This document shows, in pieces, positions 22,401-36,286 of a stretch of 64,000 nucleotides of DNA. The notes below the pieces were generated by a model. It did not search any database. It saw only the letters and a program-made list of their open reading frames with translations, and was not told where the DNA came from. This DNA is from Tritrichomonas musculus. Taxonomy: Eukaryota; Parabasalia; Tritrichomonadida; Tritrichomonadidae. Every line of letters starts with the position of its first letter. The stretch's first letter is position 1. The stretch spans positions 80,154 through 144,153 of the forward strand of contig JAPFFF010000084.1 in NCBI GenBank assembly GCA_039105265.1, given 5' to 3'. Position numbers and translations under genes: made by a program.

Positions 22401-25400
22401 AAGACAAACGTACAGAACGGAATACATGAACACGGAAACGAATACAGAAACGAACACAGAAGAATATCTCGATTTTATTATATAAACAGTTCTATTTTGA
22501 TTTTAAATATTATTCAGTAATCAGAATTAAAGAAAGGAATACATGAACACGGAAACGAATACAGACGGGAACACGGAAGACCTTAAAGAATTTATTTTAC
22601 AGATGGTTATACTTTACTTATATTTGAAGATGCAGGATTCGAAAGACAAACGTACAGAACGGAATACATGAACACGGAAACGAATACAGACGGGAACACG
22701 GAAGACCTTAAAGAATTTATTTTACAGATGGTTATACTTTACTTATATTTGAAGATGCAGGATTCGAAAGACAAACGTACAGAACGGAATACATGAACAC
22801 GGAAACGAATACAGACGGGAACACGGAAGACCTTAAAGAATTTATTTTACAGATGGTTATACTTTACTTATATTTGAAGATGCAGGATTCGAAAGACAAA
22901 CGTACAGAACGGAATACATGAACACGGAAACGAATACAGACGGGAACACGGAAGACCTTAAAGAATTTATTTTACAGATGGTTATACTTTACTTATATTT
23001 GAAGATGCAGGATTCGAAAGACAAACGTACGGAACGGAATACATGATCACGGAAACGAATACAGAAACGAACACAGAAGAATATCTCGAAATTATGTTAT
23101 ATAAACAGTTCTATTTTGATTTTAAATATTATTCAGTAATCAGAATTAAAGAAAGGAATACATGAACACGGAAACGAATACAGACGGGAACACGGAAGAC
23201 CTTAAAGAATTTATTTTACAGATGGTTATACTTTACTTATATTTGAAGATGCAGGATTCGAAAGACAAACGTACAGAACGGAATACATGAACACGGAAAC
23301 GAATACAGACGGGAACACGGAAGACCTTAAAGAATTTATTTTACAGATGGTTATACTTTACTTATATTTGAAGATGCAGGATTCGAAAGACAAACGTACA
23401 GAACGGAATACATGAACACGGAAACGAATACAGACGGGAACACGGAAGACCTTAAAGAATTTATTTTACAGATGGTTATACTTTACTTATATTTGAAGAT
23501 GCAGGATTCGAAAGACAAACGTACAGAACGGAATACATGAACACGGAAACGAATACAGAAACGAACACAGAAGAATATCTCGATTTTATTATATAAACAG
23601 TTCTATTTTGATTTTAAATATTATTCAGTAATCAGAATTAAAGAAAGGAATACATGAACACGGAAACGAATACAGACGGGAACACGGAAGACCTTAAAGA
23701 ATTTATTTTACAGATGGTTATACTTTACTTATATTTGAAGATGCAGGATTCGAAAGACAAACGTACAGAACGGAATACATGAACACGGAAACGAATACAG
23801 ACGGGAACACGGAAGACCTTAAAGAATTTATTTTACAGATGGTTATACTTTACTTATATTTGAAGATGCAGGATTCGAAAGACAAACGTACAGAACGGAA
23901 TACATGATCACGGAAACGAATACAGACGGGAACACGGAAGACCTTAAAGAATTTATTTTACAGATGGTTATACTTTACTTATATTTGAAGATGCAGGATT
24001 CGAAAGACAAACGTACAGAACGGAATACATGAACACGGAAACGAATACAGACGGGAACACGGAAGACCTTAAAGAATTTATTTTACAGATGGTTATACTT
24101 TACTTATATTTGAAGATGCAGGATTCGAAAGACAAACGTACAGAACGGAATACATGATCACGGAAACGAATACAGACGGGAACACGGAAGACCTTAAAGA
24201 ATTTATTTTACAGATGGTTATACTTTACTTATATTTGAAGATGCAGGATTCGAAAGACAAACGTACAGAACGGAATACATGAACACGGAAACGAATACAG
24301 ACGGGAACACGGAAGACCTTAAAGAATTTATTTTACAGATGGTTATACTTTACTTATATTTGAAGATGCAGGATTCGAAAGACAAACGTACGGAACGGAA
24401 TACATGAACACGGAAACGAATACAGAAACGAACACAGAAGAATATCTCGAAATTATGTTATATAAACAGTTCTATTTTGATTTTAAATATTATTCAGTAA
24501 TCAGAATTAAAGAAAGGAATACATGAACACGGAAACGAATACAGACGGGAACACGGAAGACCTTAAAGAATTTATTTTACAGATGGTTATACTTTACTTA
24601 TATTTGAAGATGCAGGATTCGAAAGACAAACGTACAGAACGGAATACATGAACACGGAAACGAATACAGACGGGAACACGGAAGACCTTAAAGAATTTAT
24701 TTTACAGATGGTTATACTTTACTTATATTTGAAGATGCAGGATTCGAAAGACAAACGTACAGAACGGAATACATGAACACGGAAACGAATACAGACGGGA
24801 ACACGGAAGACCTTAAAGAATTTATTTTACAGATGGTTATACTTTACTTATATTTGAAGATGCAGGATTCGAAAGACAAACGTACAGAACGGAATACATG
24901 AACACGGAAACGAATACAGAAACGAACACAGAAGAATATCTCGATTTTATTATATAAACAGTTCTATTTTGATTTTAAATATTATTCAGTAATCAGAATT
25001 AAAGAAAGGAATACATGAACACGGAAACGAATACAGACGGGAACACGGAAGACCTTAAAGAATTTATTTTACAGATGGTTATACTTTACTTATATTTGAA
25101 GATGCAGGATTCGAAAGACAAACGTACAGAACGGAATACATGAACACGGAAACGAATACAGACGGGAACACGGAAGACCTTAAAGAATTTATTTTACAGA
25201 TGGTTATACTTTACTTATATTTGAAGATGCAGGATTCGAAAGACAAACGTACAGAACGGAATACATGAACACGGAAACGAATACAGACGGGAACACGGAA
25301 GACCTTAAAGAATTTATTTTACAGATGGTTATACTTTACTTATATTTGAAGATGCAGGATTCGAAAGACAAACGTACAGAACGGAATACATGAACACGGA

Positions 25401-26745
25401 AACGAATACAGACGGGAACACGGAAGACCTTAAAGAATTTATTTTACAGATGGTTATACTTTACTTATATTTGAAGATGCAGGATTCGAAAGACAAACGT
25501 ACAGAACGGAATACATGAACACGGAAACGAATACAGAAACGAACACAGAAGAATATCTCGATTTTATTATATAAACAGTTCTATTTTGATTTTAAATATT
25601 ATTCAGTAATCAGAATTAAAGAAAGGAATACATGAACACGGAAACGAATACAGACGGGAACACGGAAGACCTTAAAGAATTTATTTTACAGATGGTTATA
25701 CTTTACTTATATTTGAAGATGCAGGATTCGAAAGACAAACGTACAGAACGGAATACATGAACACGGAAACGAATACAGACGGGAACACGGAAGACCTTAA
25801 AGAATTTATTTTACAGATGGTTATACTTTACTTATATTTGAAGATGCAGGATTCGAAAGACAAACGTACAGAACGGAATACATGAACACGGAAACGAATA
25901 CAGACGGGAACACGGAAGACCTTAAAGAATTTATTTTACAGATGGTTATACTTTACTTATATTTGAAGATGCAGGATTCGAAAGACAAACGTACAGAACG
26001 GAATACATGAACACGGAAACGAATACAGAAACGAACACAGAAGAATATCTCGATTTTATTATATAAACAGTTCTATTTTGATTTTAAATATTATTCAGTA
26101 ATCAGAATTAAAGAAAGGAATACATGAACACGGAAACGAATACAGACGGGAACACGGAAGACCTTAAAGAATTTATTTTACAGATGGTTATACTTTACTT
26201 ATATTTGAAGATGCAGGATTCGAAAGACAAACGTACAGAACGGAATACATGAACACGGAAACGAATACAGACGGGAACACGGAAGACCTTAAAGAATTTA
26301 TTTTACAGATGGTTATACTTTACTTATATTTGAAGATGCAGGATTCGAAAGACAAACGTACAGAACGGAATACATGAACACGGAAACGAATACAGACGGG
26401 AACACGGAAGACCTTAAAGAATTTATTTTACAGATGGTTATACTTTACTTATATTTGAAGATGCAGGATTCGAAAGACAAACGTACAGAACGGAATACAT
26501 GAACACGGAAACGAATACAGACGGGAACACGGAAGACCTTAAAGAATTTATTTTACAGATGGTTATACTTTACTTATATTTGAAGATGCAGGATTCGAAA
26601 GACAAACGTACAGAACGGAATACATGAACACGGAAACGAATACAGAAACGAACACAGAAGAATATCTCGATTTTATTATATAAACAGTTCTATTTTGATT
26701 TTAAATATTATTCAGTAATCAGAATTAAAGAAAGGAATACATGAA
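19461..26745 (+). repeat. Array III, part 3: b-rich region
   Basis: Run lengths: A5 B 20086, A1 B 20330, A6 B 21199, A2 B 21568, A2 B 21937, A3 b 22431, A4 B 23048, A3 b 23542, A6 B 24409, A3 b 24903, A4 b 25520, A3 b 26012, A4 b 26629. Six of the 20 complete b monomers lie between 22431 and 26745. The silent ACG variant marks A at 21074, 21812, 22923 and 24284, each directly before a B. Confidence 0.95.
24528..26745 (+). repeat. Two tandem copies of a 1109-bp higher-order repeat
   Basis: Order A3 b A4 b (492 plus 617 bp) starts at 24528 and again at 25637, ending at 26745. All monomers in both copies start ATGAAC, and no marker variant distinguishes them by eye. B is absent from this stretch, so b is the only non-A type here. 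Confidence 0.9.
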
Positions 26746-29700
26746 CACGGAAACGAATACAGACGGGAACACGGAAGACCTTAAAGAATTTATTTTACAG
26801 ATGGTTATACTTTACTTATATTTGAAGATGCAGGATTCGAAAGACAAACGTACAGAACGGAATACATGAACACGGAAACGAATACAGACGGGAACACGGA
26901 AGACCTTAAAGAATTTATTTTACAGATGGTTATACTTTACTTATATTTGAAGATGCAGGATTCGAAAGACAAACGTACAGAACGGAATACATGAACACGG
27001 AAACGAATACAGACGGGAACACGGAAGACCTTAAAGAATTTATTTTACAGATGGTTATACTTTACTTATATTTGAAGATGCAGGATTCGAAAGACAAACG
27101 TACAGAACGGAATACATGAACACGGAAACGAATACAGACGGGAACACGGAAGACCTTAAAGAATTTATTTTACAGATGGTTATACTTTACTTATATTTGA
27201 AGATGCAGGATTCGAAAGACAAACGTACAGAACGGAATACATGATCACGGAAACGAATACAGACGGGAACACGGAAGACCTTAAAGAATTTATTTTACAG
27301 ATGGTTATACTTTACTTATATTTGAAGATGCAGGATTCGAAAGACAAACGTACAGAACGGAATACATGAACACGGAAACGAATACAGACGGGAACACGGA
27401 AGACCTTAAAGAATTTATTTTACAGATGGTTATACTTTACTTATATTTGAAGATGCAGGATTCGAAAGACAAACGTACGGAACGGAATACATGATCACGG
27501 AAACGAATACAGAAACGAACACAGAAGAATATCTCGAAATTATGTTATATAAACAGTTCTATTTTGATTTTAAATATTATTCAGTAATCAGAATTAAAGA
27601 AAGGAATACATGAACACGGAAACGAATACAGACGGGAACACGGAAGACCTTAAAGAATTTATTTTACAGATGGTTATACTTTACTTATATTTGAAGATGC
27701 AGGATTCGAAAGACAAACGTACAGAACGGAATACATGAACACGGAAACGAATACAGACGGGAACACGGAAGACCTTAAAGAATTTATTTTACAGATGGTT
27801 ATACTTTACTTATATTTGAAGATGCATGATTCGAAAGACAAACGTACAGAACGGAATACATGATCACGGAAACGAATACAGACGGGAACACGGAAGACCT
27901 TAAAGAATTTATTTTACAGATGGTTATACTTTACTTATATTTGAAGATGCAGGATTCGAAAGACAAACGTACAGAACGGAATACATGAACACGGAAACGA
28001 ATACAGACGGGAACACGGAAGACCTTAAAGAATTTATTTTACAGATGGTTATACTTTACTTATATTTGAAGATGCAGGATTCGAAAGACAAACGTACAGA
28101 ACGGAATACATGATCACGGAAACGAATACAGACGGGAACACGGAAGACCTTAAAGAATTTATTTTACAGATGGTTATACTTTACTTATATTTGAAGATGC
28201 AGGATTCGAAAGACAAACGTACAGAACGGAATACATGATCACGGAAACGAATACAGAAACGAACACAGAAGAATATCTCGATTTTATTATATAAACAGTT
28301 CTATTTTGATTTTAAATATTATTCAGTAATCAGAATTAAAGAAAGGAATACATGAACACGGAAACGAATACAGACGGGAACACGGAAGACCTTAAAGAAT
28401 TTATTTTACAGATGGTTATACTTTACTTATATTTGAAGATGCAGGATTCGAAAGACAAACGTACAGAACGGAATACATGATCACGGAAACGAATACAGAC
28501 GGGAACACGGAAGACCTTAAAGAATTTATTTTACAGATGGTTATACTTTACTTATATTTGAAGATGCAGGATTCGAAAGACAAACGTACAGAACGGAATA
28601 CATGAACACGGAAACGAATACAGACGGGAACACGGAAGACCTTAAAGAATTTATTTTACAGATGGTTATACTTTACTTATATTTGAAGATGCAGGATTCG
28701 AAAGACAAACGTACAGAACGGAATACATGAACACGGAAACGAATACAGACGGGAACACGGAAGACCTTAAAGAATTTATTTTACAGATGGTTATACTTTA
28801 CTTATATTTGAAGATGCAGGATTCGAAAGACAAACGTACAGAACGGAATACATGATCACGGAAACGAATACAGACGGGAACACGGAAGACCTTAAAGAAT
28901 TTATTTTACAGATGGTTATACTTTACTTATATTTGAAGATGCAGGATTCGAAAGACAAACGTACAGAACGGAATACATGAACACGGAAACGAATACAGAC
29001 GGGAACACGGAAGACCTTAAAGAATTTATTTTACAGATGGTTATACTTTACTTATATTTGAAGATGCAGGATTCGAAAGACAAACGTACAGAACGGAATA
29101 CATGAACACGGAAACGAATACAGAAACGAACACAGAAGAATATCTCGAAATTATGTTATATAAACAGTTCTATTTTGATTTTAAATATTATTCAGTAATC
29201 AGAATTAAAGAAAGGAATACATGAACACGGAAACGAATACAGACGGGAACACGGAAGACCTTAAAGAATTTATTTTACAGATGGTTATACTTTACTTATA
29301 TTTGAAGATGCAGGATTCGAAAGACAAACGTACAGAACGGAATACATGAACACGGAAACGAATACAGACGGGAACACGGAAGACCTTAAAGAATTTATTT
29401 TACAGATGGTTATACTTTACTTATATTTGAAGATGCAGGATTCGAAAGACAAACGTACAGAACGGAATACATGAACACGGAAACGAATACAGAAACGAAC
29501 ACAGAAGAATATCTCGAAATTATGTTATATAAACAGTTCTATTTTGATTTTAAATATTATTCAGTAATCAGAATTAAAGAAAGGAATACATGAACACGGA
29601 AACGAATACAGACGGGAACACGGAAGACCTTAAAGAATTTATTTTACAGATGGTTATACTTTACTTATATTTGAAGATGCAGGATTCGAAAGACAAACGT

Positions 29701-32700
29701 ACAGAACGGAATACATGAACACGGAAACGAATACAGACGGGAACACGGAAGACCTTAAAGAATTTATTTTACAGATGGTTATACTTTACTTATATTTGAA
29801 GATGCAGGATTCGAAAGACAAACGTACAGAACGGAATACATGAACACGGAAACGAATACAGACGGGAACACGGAAGACCTTAAAGAATTTATTTTACAGA
29901 TGGTTATACTTTACTTATATTTGAAGATGCAGGATTCGAAAGACAAACGTACAGAACGGAATACATGAACACGGAAACGAATACAGAAACGAACACAGAA
30001 GAATATCTCGATTTTATTATATAAACAGTTCTATTTTGATTTTAAATATTATTCAGTAATCAGAATTAAAGAAAGGAATACATGAACACGGAAACGAATA
30101 CAGACGGGAACACGGAAGACCTTAAAGAATTTATTTTACAGATGGTTATACTTTACTTATATTTGAAGATGCAGGATTCGAAAGACAAACGTACAGAACG
30201 GAATACATGAACACGGAAACGAATACAGACGGGAACACGGAAGACCTTAAAGAATTTATTTTACAGATGGTTATACTTTACTTATATTTGAAGATGCAGG
30301 ATTCGAAAGACAAACGTACAGAACGGAATACATGAACACGGAAACGAATACAGACGGGAACACGGAAGACCTTAAAGAATTTATTTTACAGATGGTTATA
30401 CTTTACTTATATTTGAAGATGCAGGATTCGAAAGACAAACGTACAGAACGGAATACATGAACACGGAAACGAATACAGACGGGAACACGGAAGACCTTAA
30501 AGAATTTATTTTACAGATGGTTATACTTTACTTATATTTGAAGATGCAGGATTCGAAAGACAAACGTACAGAACGGAATACATGAACACGGAAACGAATA
30601 CAGAAACGAACACAGAAGAATATCTCGAAATTATGTTATATAAACAGTTCTATTTTGATTTTAAATATTATTCAGTAATCAGAATTAAAGAAAGGAATAC
30701 ATGAACACGGAAACGAATACAGACGGGAACACGGAAGACCTTAAAGAATTTATTTTACAGATGGTTATACTTTACTTATATTTGAAGATGCAGGATTCGA
30801 AAGACAAACGTACAGAACGGAATACATGAACACGGAAACGAATACAGACGGGAACACGGAAGACCTTAAAGAATTTATTTTACAGATGGTTATACTTTAC
30901 TTATATTTGAAGATGCAGGATTCGAAAGACAAACGTACAGAACGGAATACATGAACACGGAAACGAATACAGACGGGAACACGGAAGACCTTAAAGAATT
31001 TATTTTACAGATGGTTATACTTTACTTATATTTGAAGATGCAGGATTCGAAAGACAAACGTACAGAACGGAATACATGATCACGGAAACGAATACAGACG
31101 GGAACACGGAAGACCTTAAAGAATTTATTTTACAGATGGTTATACTTTACTTATATTTGAAGATGCAGGATTCGAAAGACAAACGTACAGAACGGAATAC
31201 ATGAACACGGAAACGAATACAGACGGGAACACGGAAGACCTTAAAGAATTTATTTTACAGATGGTTATACTTTACTTATATTTGAAGATGCAGGATTCGA
31301 AAGACAAACGTACGGAACGGAATACATGAACACGGAAACGAATACAGAAACGAACACAGAAGAATATCTCGAAATTATGTTATATAAACAGTTCTATTTT
31401 GATTTTAAATATTATTCAGTAATCAGAATTAAAGAAAGGAATACATGAACACGGAAACGAATACAGACGGGAACACGGAAGACCTTAAAGAATTTATTTT
31501 ACAGATGGTTATACTTTACTTATATTTGAAGATGCAGGATTCGAAAGACAAACGTACAGAACGGAATACATGAACACGGAAACGAATACAGACGGGAACA
31601 CGGAAGACCTTAAAGAATTTATTTTACAGATGGTTATACTTTACTTATATTTGAAGATGCAGGATTCGAAAGACAAACGTACAGAACGGAATACATGATC
31701 ACGGAAACGAATACAGACGGGAACACGGAAGACCTTAAAGAATTTATTTTACAGATGGTTATACTTTACTTATATTTGAAGATGCAGGATTCGAAAGACA
31801 AACGTACAGAACGGAATACATGAACACGGAAACGAATACAGACGGGAACACGGAAGACCTTAAAGAATTTATTTTACAGATGGTTATACTTTACTTATAT
31901 TTGAAGATGCAGGATTCGAAAGACAAACGTACAGAACGGAATACATGAACACGGAAACGAATACAGACGGGAACACGGAAGACCTTAAAGAATTTATTTT
32001 ACAGATGGTTATACTTTACTTATATTTGAAGATGCAGGATTCGAAAGACAAACGTACGGAACGGAATACATGATCACGGAAACGAATACAGAAACGAACA
32101 CAGAAGAATATCTCGAAATTATGTTATATAAACAGTTCTATTTTGATTTTAAATATTATTCAGTAATCAGAATTAAAGAAAGGAATACATGAACACGGAA
32201 ACGAATACAGACGGGAACACGGAAGACCTTAAAGAATTTATTTTACAGATGGTTATACTTTACTTATATTTGAAGATGCAGGATTCGAAAGACAAACGTA
32301 CAGAACGGAATACATGAACACGGAAACGAATACAGACGGGAACACGGAAGACCTTAAAGAATTTATTTTACAGATGGTTATACTTTACTTATATTTGAAG
32401 ATGCAGGATTCGAAAGACAAACGTACAGAACGGAATACATGATCACGGAAACGAATACAGACGGGAACACGGAAGACCTTAAAGAATTTATTTTACAGAT
32501 GGTTATACTTTACTTATATTTGAAGATGCAGGATTCGAAAGACAAACGTACGGAACGGAATACATGAACACGGAAACGAATACAGACGGGAACACGGAAG
32601 ACCTTAAAGAATTTATTTTACAGATGGTTATACTTTACTTATATTTGAAGATGCAGGATTCGAAAGACAAACGTACAGAACGGAATACATGATCACGGAA

Positions 32701-35700
32701 ACGAATACAGACGGGAACACGGAAGACCTTAAAGAATTTATTTTACAGATGGTTATACTTTACTTATATTTGAAGATGCAGGATTCGAAAGACAAACGTA
32801 CAGAACGGAATACATGAACACGGAAACGAATACAGACGGGAACACGGAAGACCTTAAAGAATTTATTTTACAGATGGTTATACTTTACTTATATTTGAAG
32901 ATGCAGGATTCGAAAGACAAACGTACAGAACGGAATACATGAACACGGAAACGAATACAGACGGGAACACGGAAGACCTTAAAGAATTTATTTTACAGAT
33001 GGTTATACTTTACTTATATTTGAAGATGCAGGATTCGAAAGACAAACGTACAGAACGGAATACATGATCACGGAAACGAATACAGACGGGAACACGGAAG
33101 ACCTTAAAGAATTTATTTTACAGATGGTTATACTTTACTTATATTTGAAGATGCAGGATTCGAAAGACAAACGTACAGAACGGAATACATGAACACGGAA
33201 ACGAATACAGACGGGAACACGGAAGACCTTAAAGAATTTATTTTACAGATGGTTATACTTTACTTATATTTGAAGATGCAGGATTCGAAAGACAAACGTA
33301 CAGAACGGAATACATGAACACGGAAACGAATACAGACGGGAACACGGAAGACCTTAAAGAATTTATTTTACAGATGGTTATACTTTACTTATATTTGAAG
33401 ATGCAGGATTCGAAAGACAAACGTACAGAACGGAATACATGAACACGGAAACGAATACAGACGGGAACACGGAAGACCTTAAAGAATTTATTTTACAGAT
33501 GGTTATACTTTACTTATATTTGAAGATGCAGGATTCGAAAGACAAACGTACAGAACGGAATACATGAACACGGAAACGAATACAGACGGGAACACGGAAG
33601 ACCTTAAAGAATTTATTTTACAGATGGTTATACTTTACTTATATTTGAAGATGCAGGATTCGAAAGACAAACGTACAGAACGGAATACATGAACACGGAA
33701 ACGAATACAGACGGGAACACGGAAGACCTTAAAGAATTTATTTTACAGATGGTTATACTTTACTTATATTTGAAGATGCAGGATTCGAAAGACAAACGTA
33801 CAGAACGGAATACATGAACACGGAAACGAATACAGAAACGAACACAGAAGAATATCTCGAAATTATGTTATATAAACAGTTCTATTTTGATTTTAAATAT
33901 TATTCAGTAATCAGAATTAAAGAAAGGAATACATGAACACGGAAACGAATACAGACGGGAACACGGAAGACCTTAAAGAATTTATTTTACAGATGGTTAT
34001 ACTTTACTTATATTTGAAGATGCAGGATTCGAAAGACAAACGTACAGAACGGAATACATGATCACGGAAACGAATACAGAAACGAACACAGAAGAATATC
34101 TCGAAATTATGTTATATAAACAGTTCTATTTTGATTTTAAATATTATTCAGTAATCAGAATTAAAGAAAGGAATACATGAACACGGAAACGAATACAGAC
34201 GGGAACACGGAAGACCTTAAAGAATTTATTTTACAGATGGTTATACTTTACTTATATTTGAAGATGCAGGATTCGAAAGACAAACGTACAGAACGGAATA
34301 CATGAACACGGAAACGAATACAGACGGGAACACGGAAGACCTTAAAGAATTTATTTTACAGATGGTTATACTTTACTTATATTTGAAGATGCAGGATTCG
34401 AAAGACAAACGTACAGAACGGAATACATGATCACGGAAACGAATACAGACGGGAACACGGAAGACCTTAAAGAATTTATTTTACAGATGGTTATACTTTA
34501 CTTATATTTGAAGATGCAGGATTCGAAAGACAAACGTACAGAACGGAATACATGAACACGGAAACGAATACAGACGGGAACACGGAAGACCTTAAAGAAT
34601 TTATTTTACAGATGGTTATACTTTACTTATATTTGAAGATGCAGGATTCGAAAGACAAACGTACAGAACGGAATACATGATCACGGAAACGAATACAGAA
34701 ACGAACACAGAAGAATATCTCGAAATTATGTTATATAAACAGTTCTATTTTGATTTTAAATATTATTCAGTAATCAGAATTAAAGAAAGGAATACATGAA
34801 CACTGAAACGAATACAGACGGGAACACGGAAGACCTTAAAGAATTTATTTTACAGATGGTTATACTTTACTTATATTTGAAGATGCAGGATTCGAAAGAC
34901 AAACGTACAGAACGGAATACATGAACACGGAAACGAATACAGACGGGAACACGGAAGACCTTAAAGAATTTATTTTACAGATGGTTATACTTTACTTATA
35001 TTTGAAGATGCAGGATTCGAAAGACAAACGTACAGAACGGAATACATGAACACGGAAACGAATACAGACGGGAACACGGAAGACCTTAAAGAATTTATTT
35101 TACAGATGGTTATACTTTACTTATATTTGAAGATGCAGGATTCGAAAGACAAACGTACAGAACGGAATACATGAACACGGAAACGAATACAGACGGGAAC
35201 ACGGAAGACCTTAAAGAATTTATTTTACAGATGGTTATACTTTACTTATATTTGAAGATGCAGGATTCGAAAGACAAACGTACAGAACGGAATACATGAT
35301 CACGGAAACGAATACAGACGGGAACACGGAAGACCTTAAAGAATTTATTTTACAGATGGTTATACTTTACTTATATTTGAAGATGCAGGATTCGAAAGAC
35401 AAACGTACAGAACGGAATACATGAACACGGAAACGAATACAGAAACGAACACAGAAGAATATCTCGAAATTATGTTATATAAACAGTTCTATTTTGATTT
35501 TAAATATTATTCAGTAATCAGAATTAAAGAAAGGAATACATGAACACGGAAACGAATACAGACGGGAACACGGAAGACCTTAAAGAATTTATTTTACAGA
35601 TGGTTATACTTTACTTATATTTGAAGATGCAGGATTCGAAAGACAAACGTACAGAACGGAATACATGAACACGGAAACGAATACAGACGGGAACACGGAA

Positions 35701-36286
35701 GACCTTAAAGAATTTATTTTACAGATGGTTATACTTTACTTATATTTGAAGATGCATGATTCGAAAGACAAACGTACAGAACGGAATACATGAACACGGA
35801 AACGAATACAGACGGGAACACGGAAGACCTTAAAGAATTTATTTTACAGATGGTTATACTTTACTTATATTTGAAGATGCAGGATTCGAAAGACAAACGT
35901 ACAGAACGGAATACATGAACACGGAAACGAATACAGACGGGAACACGGAAGACCTTAAAGAATTTATTTTACAGATGGTTATACTTTACTTATATTTGAA
36001 GATGCAGGATTCGAAAGACAAACGTACAGAACGGAATACATGATCACGGAAACGAATACAGACGGGAACACGGAAGACCTTAAAGAATTTATTTTACAGA
36101 TGGTTATACTTTACTTATATTTGAAGATGCAGGATTCGAAAGACAAACGTACAGAACGGAATACATGATCACGGAAACGAATACAGAAACGAACACAGAA
36201 GAATATCTCGATTTTATTATATAAACAGTTCTATTTTGATTTTAAATATTATTCAGTAATCAGAATTAAAGAAAGGAATACATGAA
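26746..36286 (+). repeat. Array III, part 4: A/B/b monomers
   Basis: Run lengths: A6 B 27496, A5 b 28240, A6 B 29107, A2 B 29476, A3 b 29970, A4 B 30587, A5 B 31331, A5 B 32075, A13 B 33819, A1 B 34063, A4 B 34682, A5 B 35426, A5 b 36170. Markers: Q31H in A at 27740 and 35670; silent ACG at 27371, 31206, 31950 and 32444; a silent ACT in codon 3 of the A at 34801. Confidence 0.95.
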
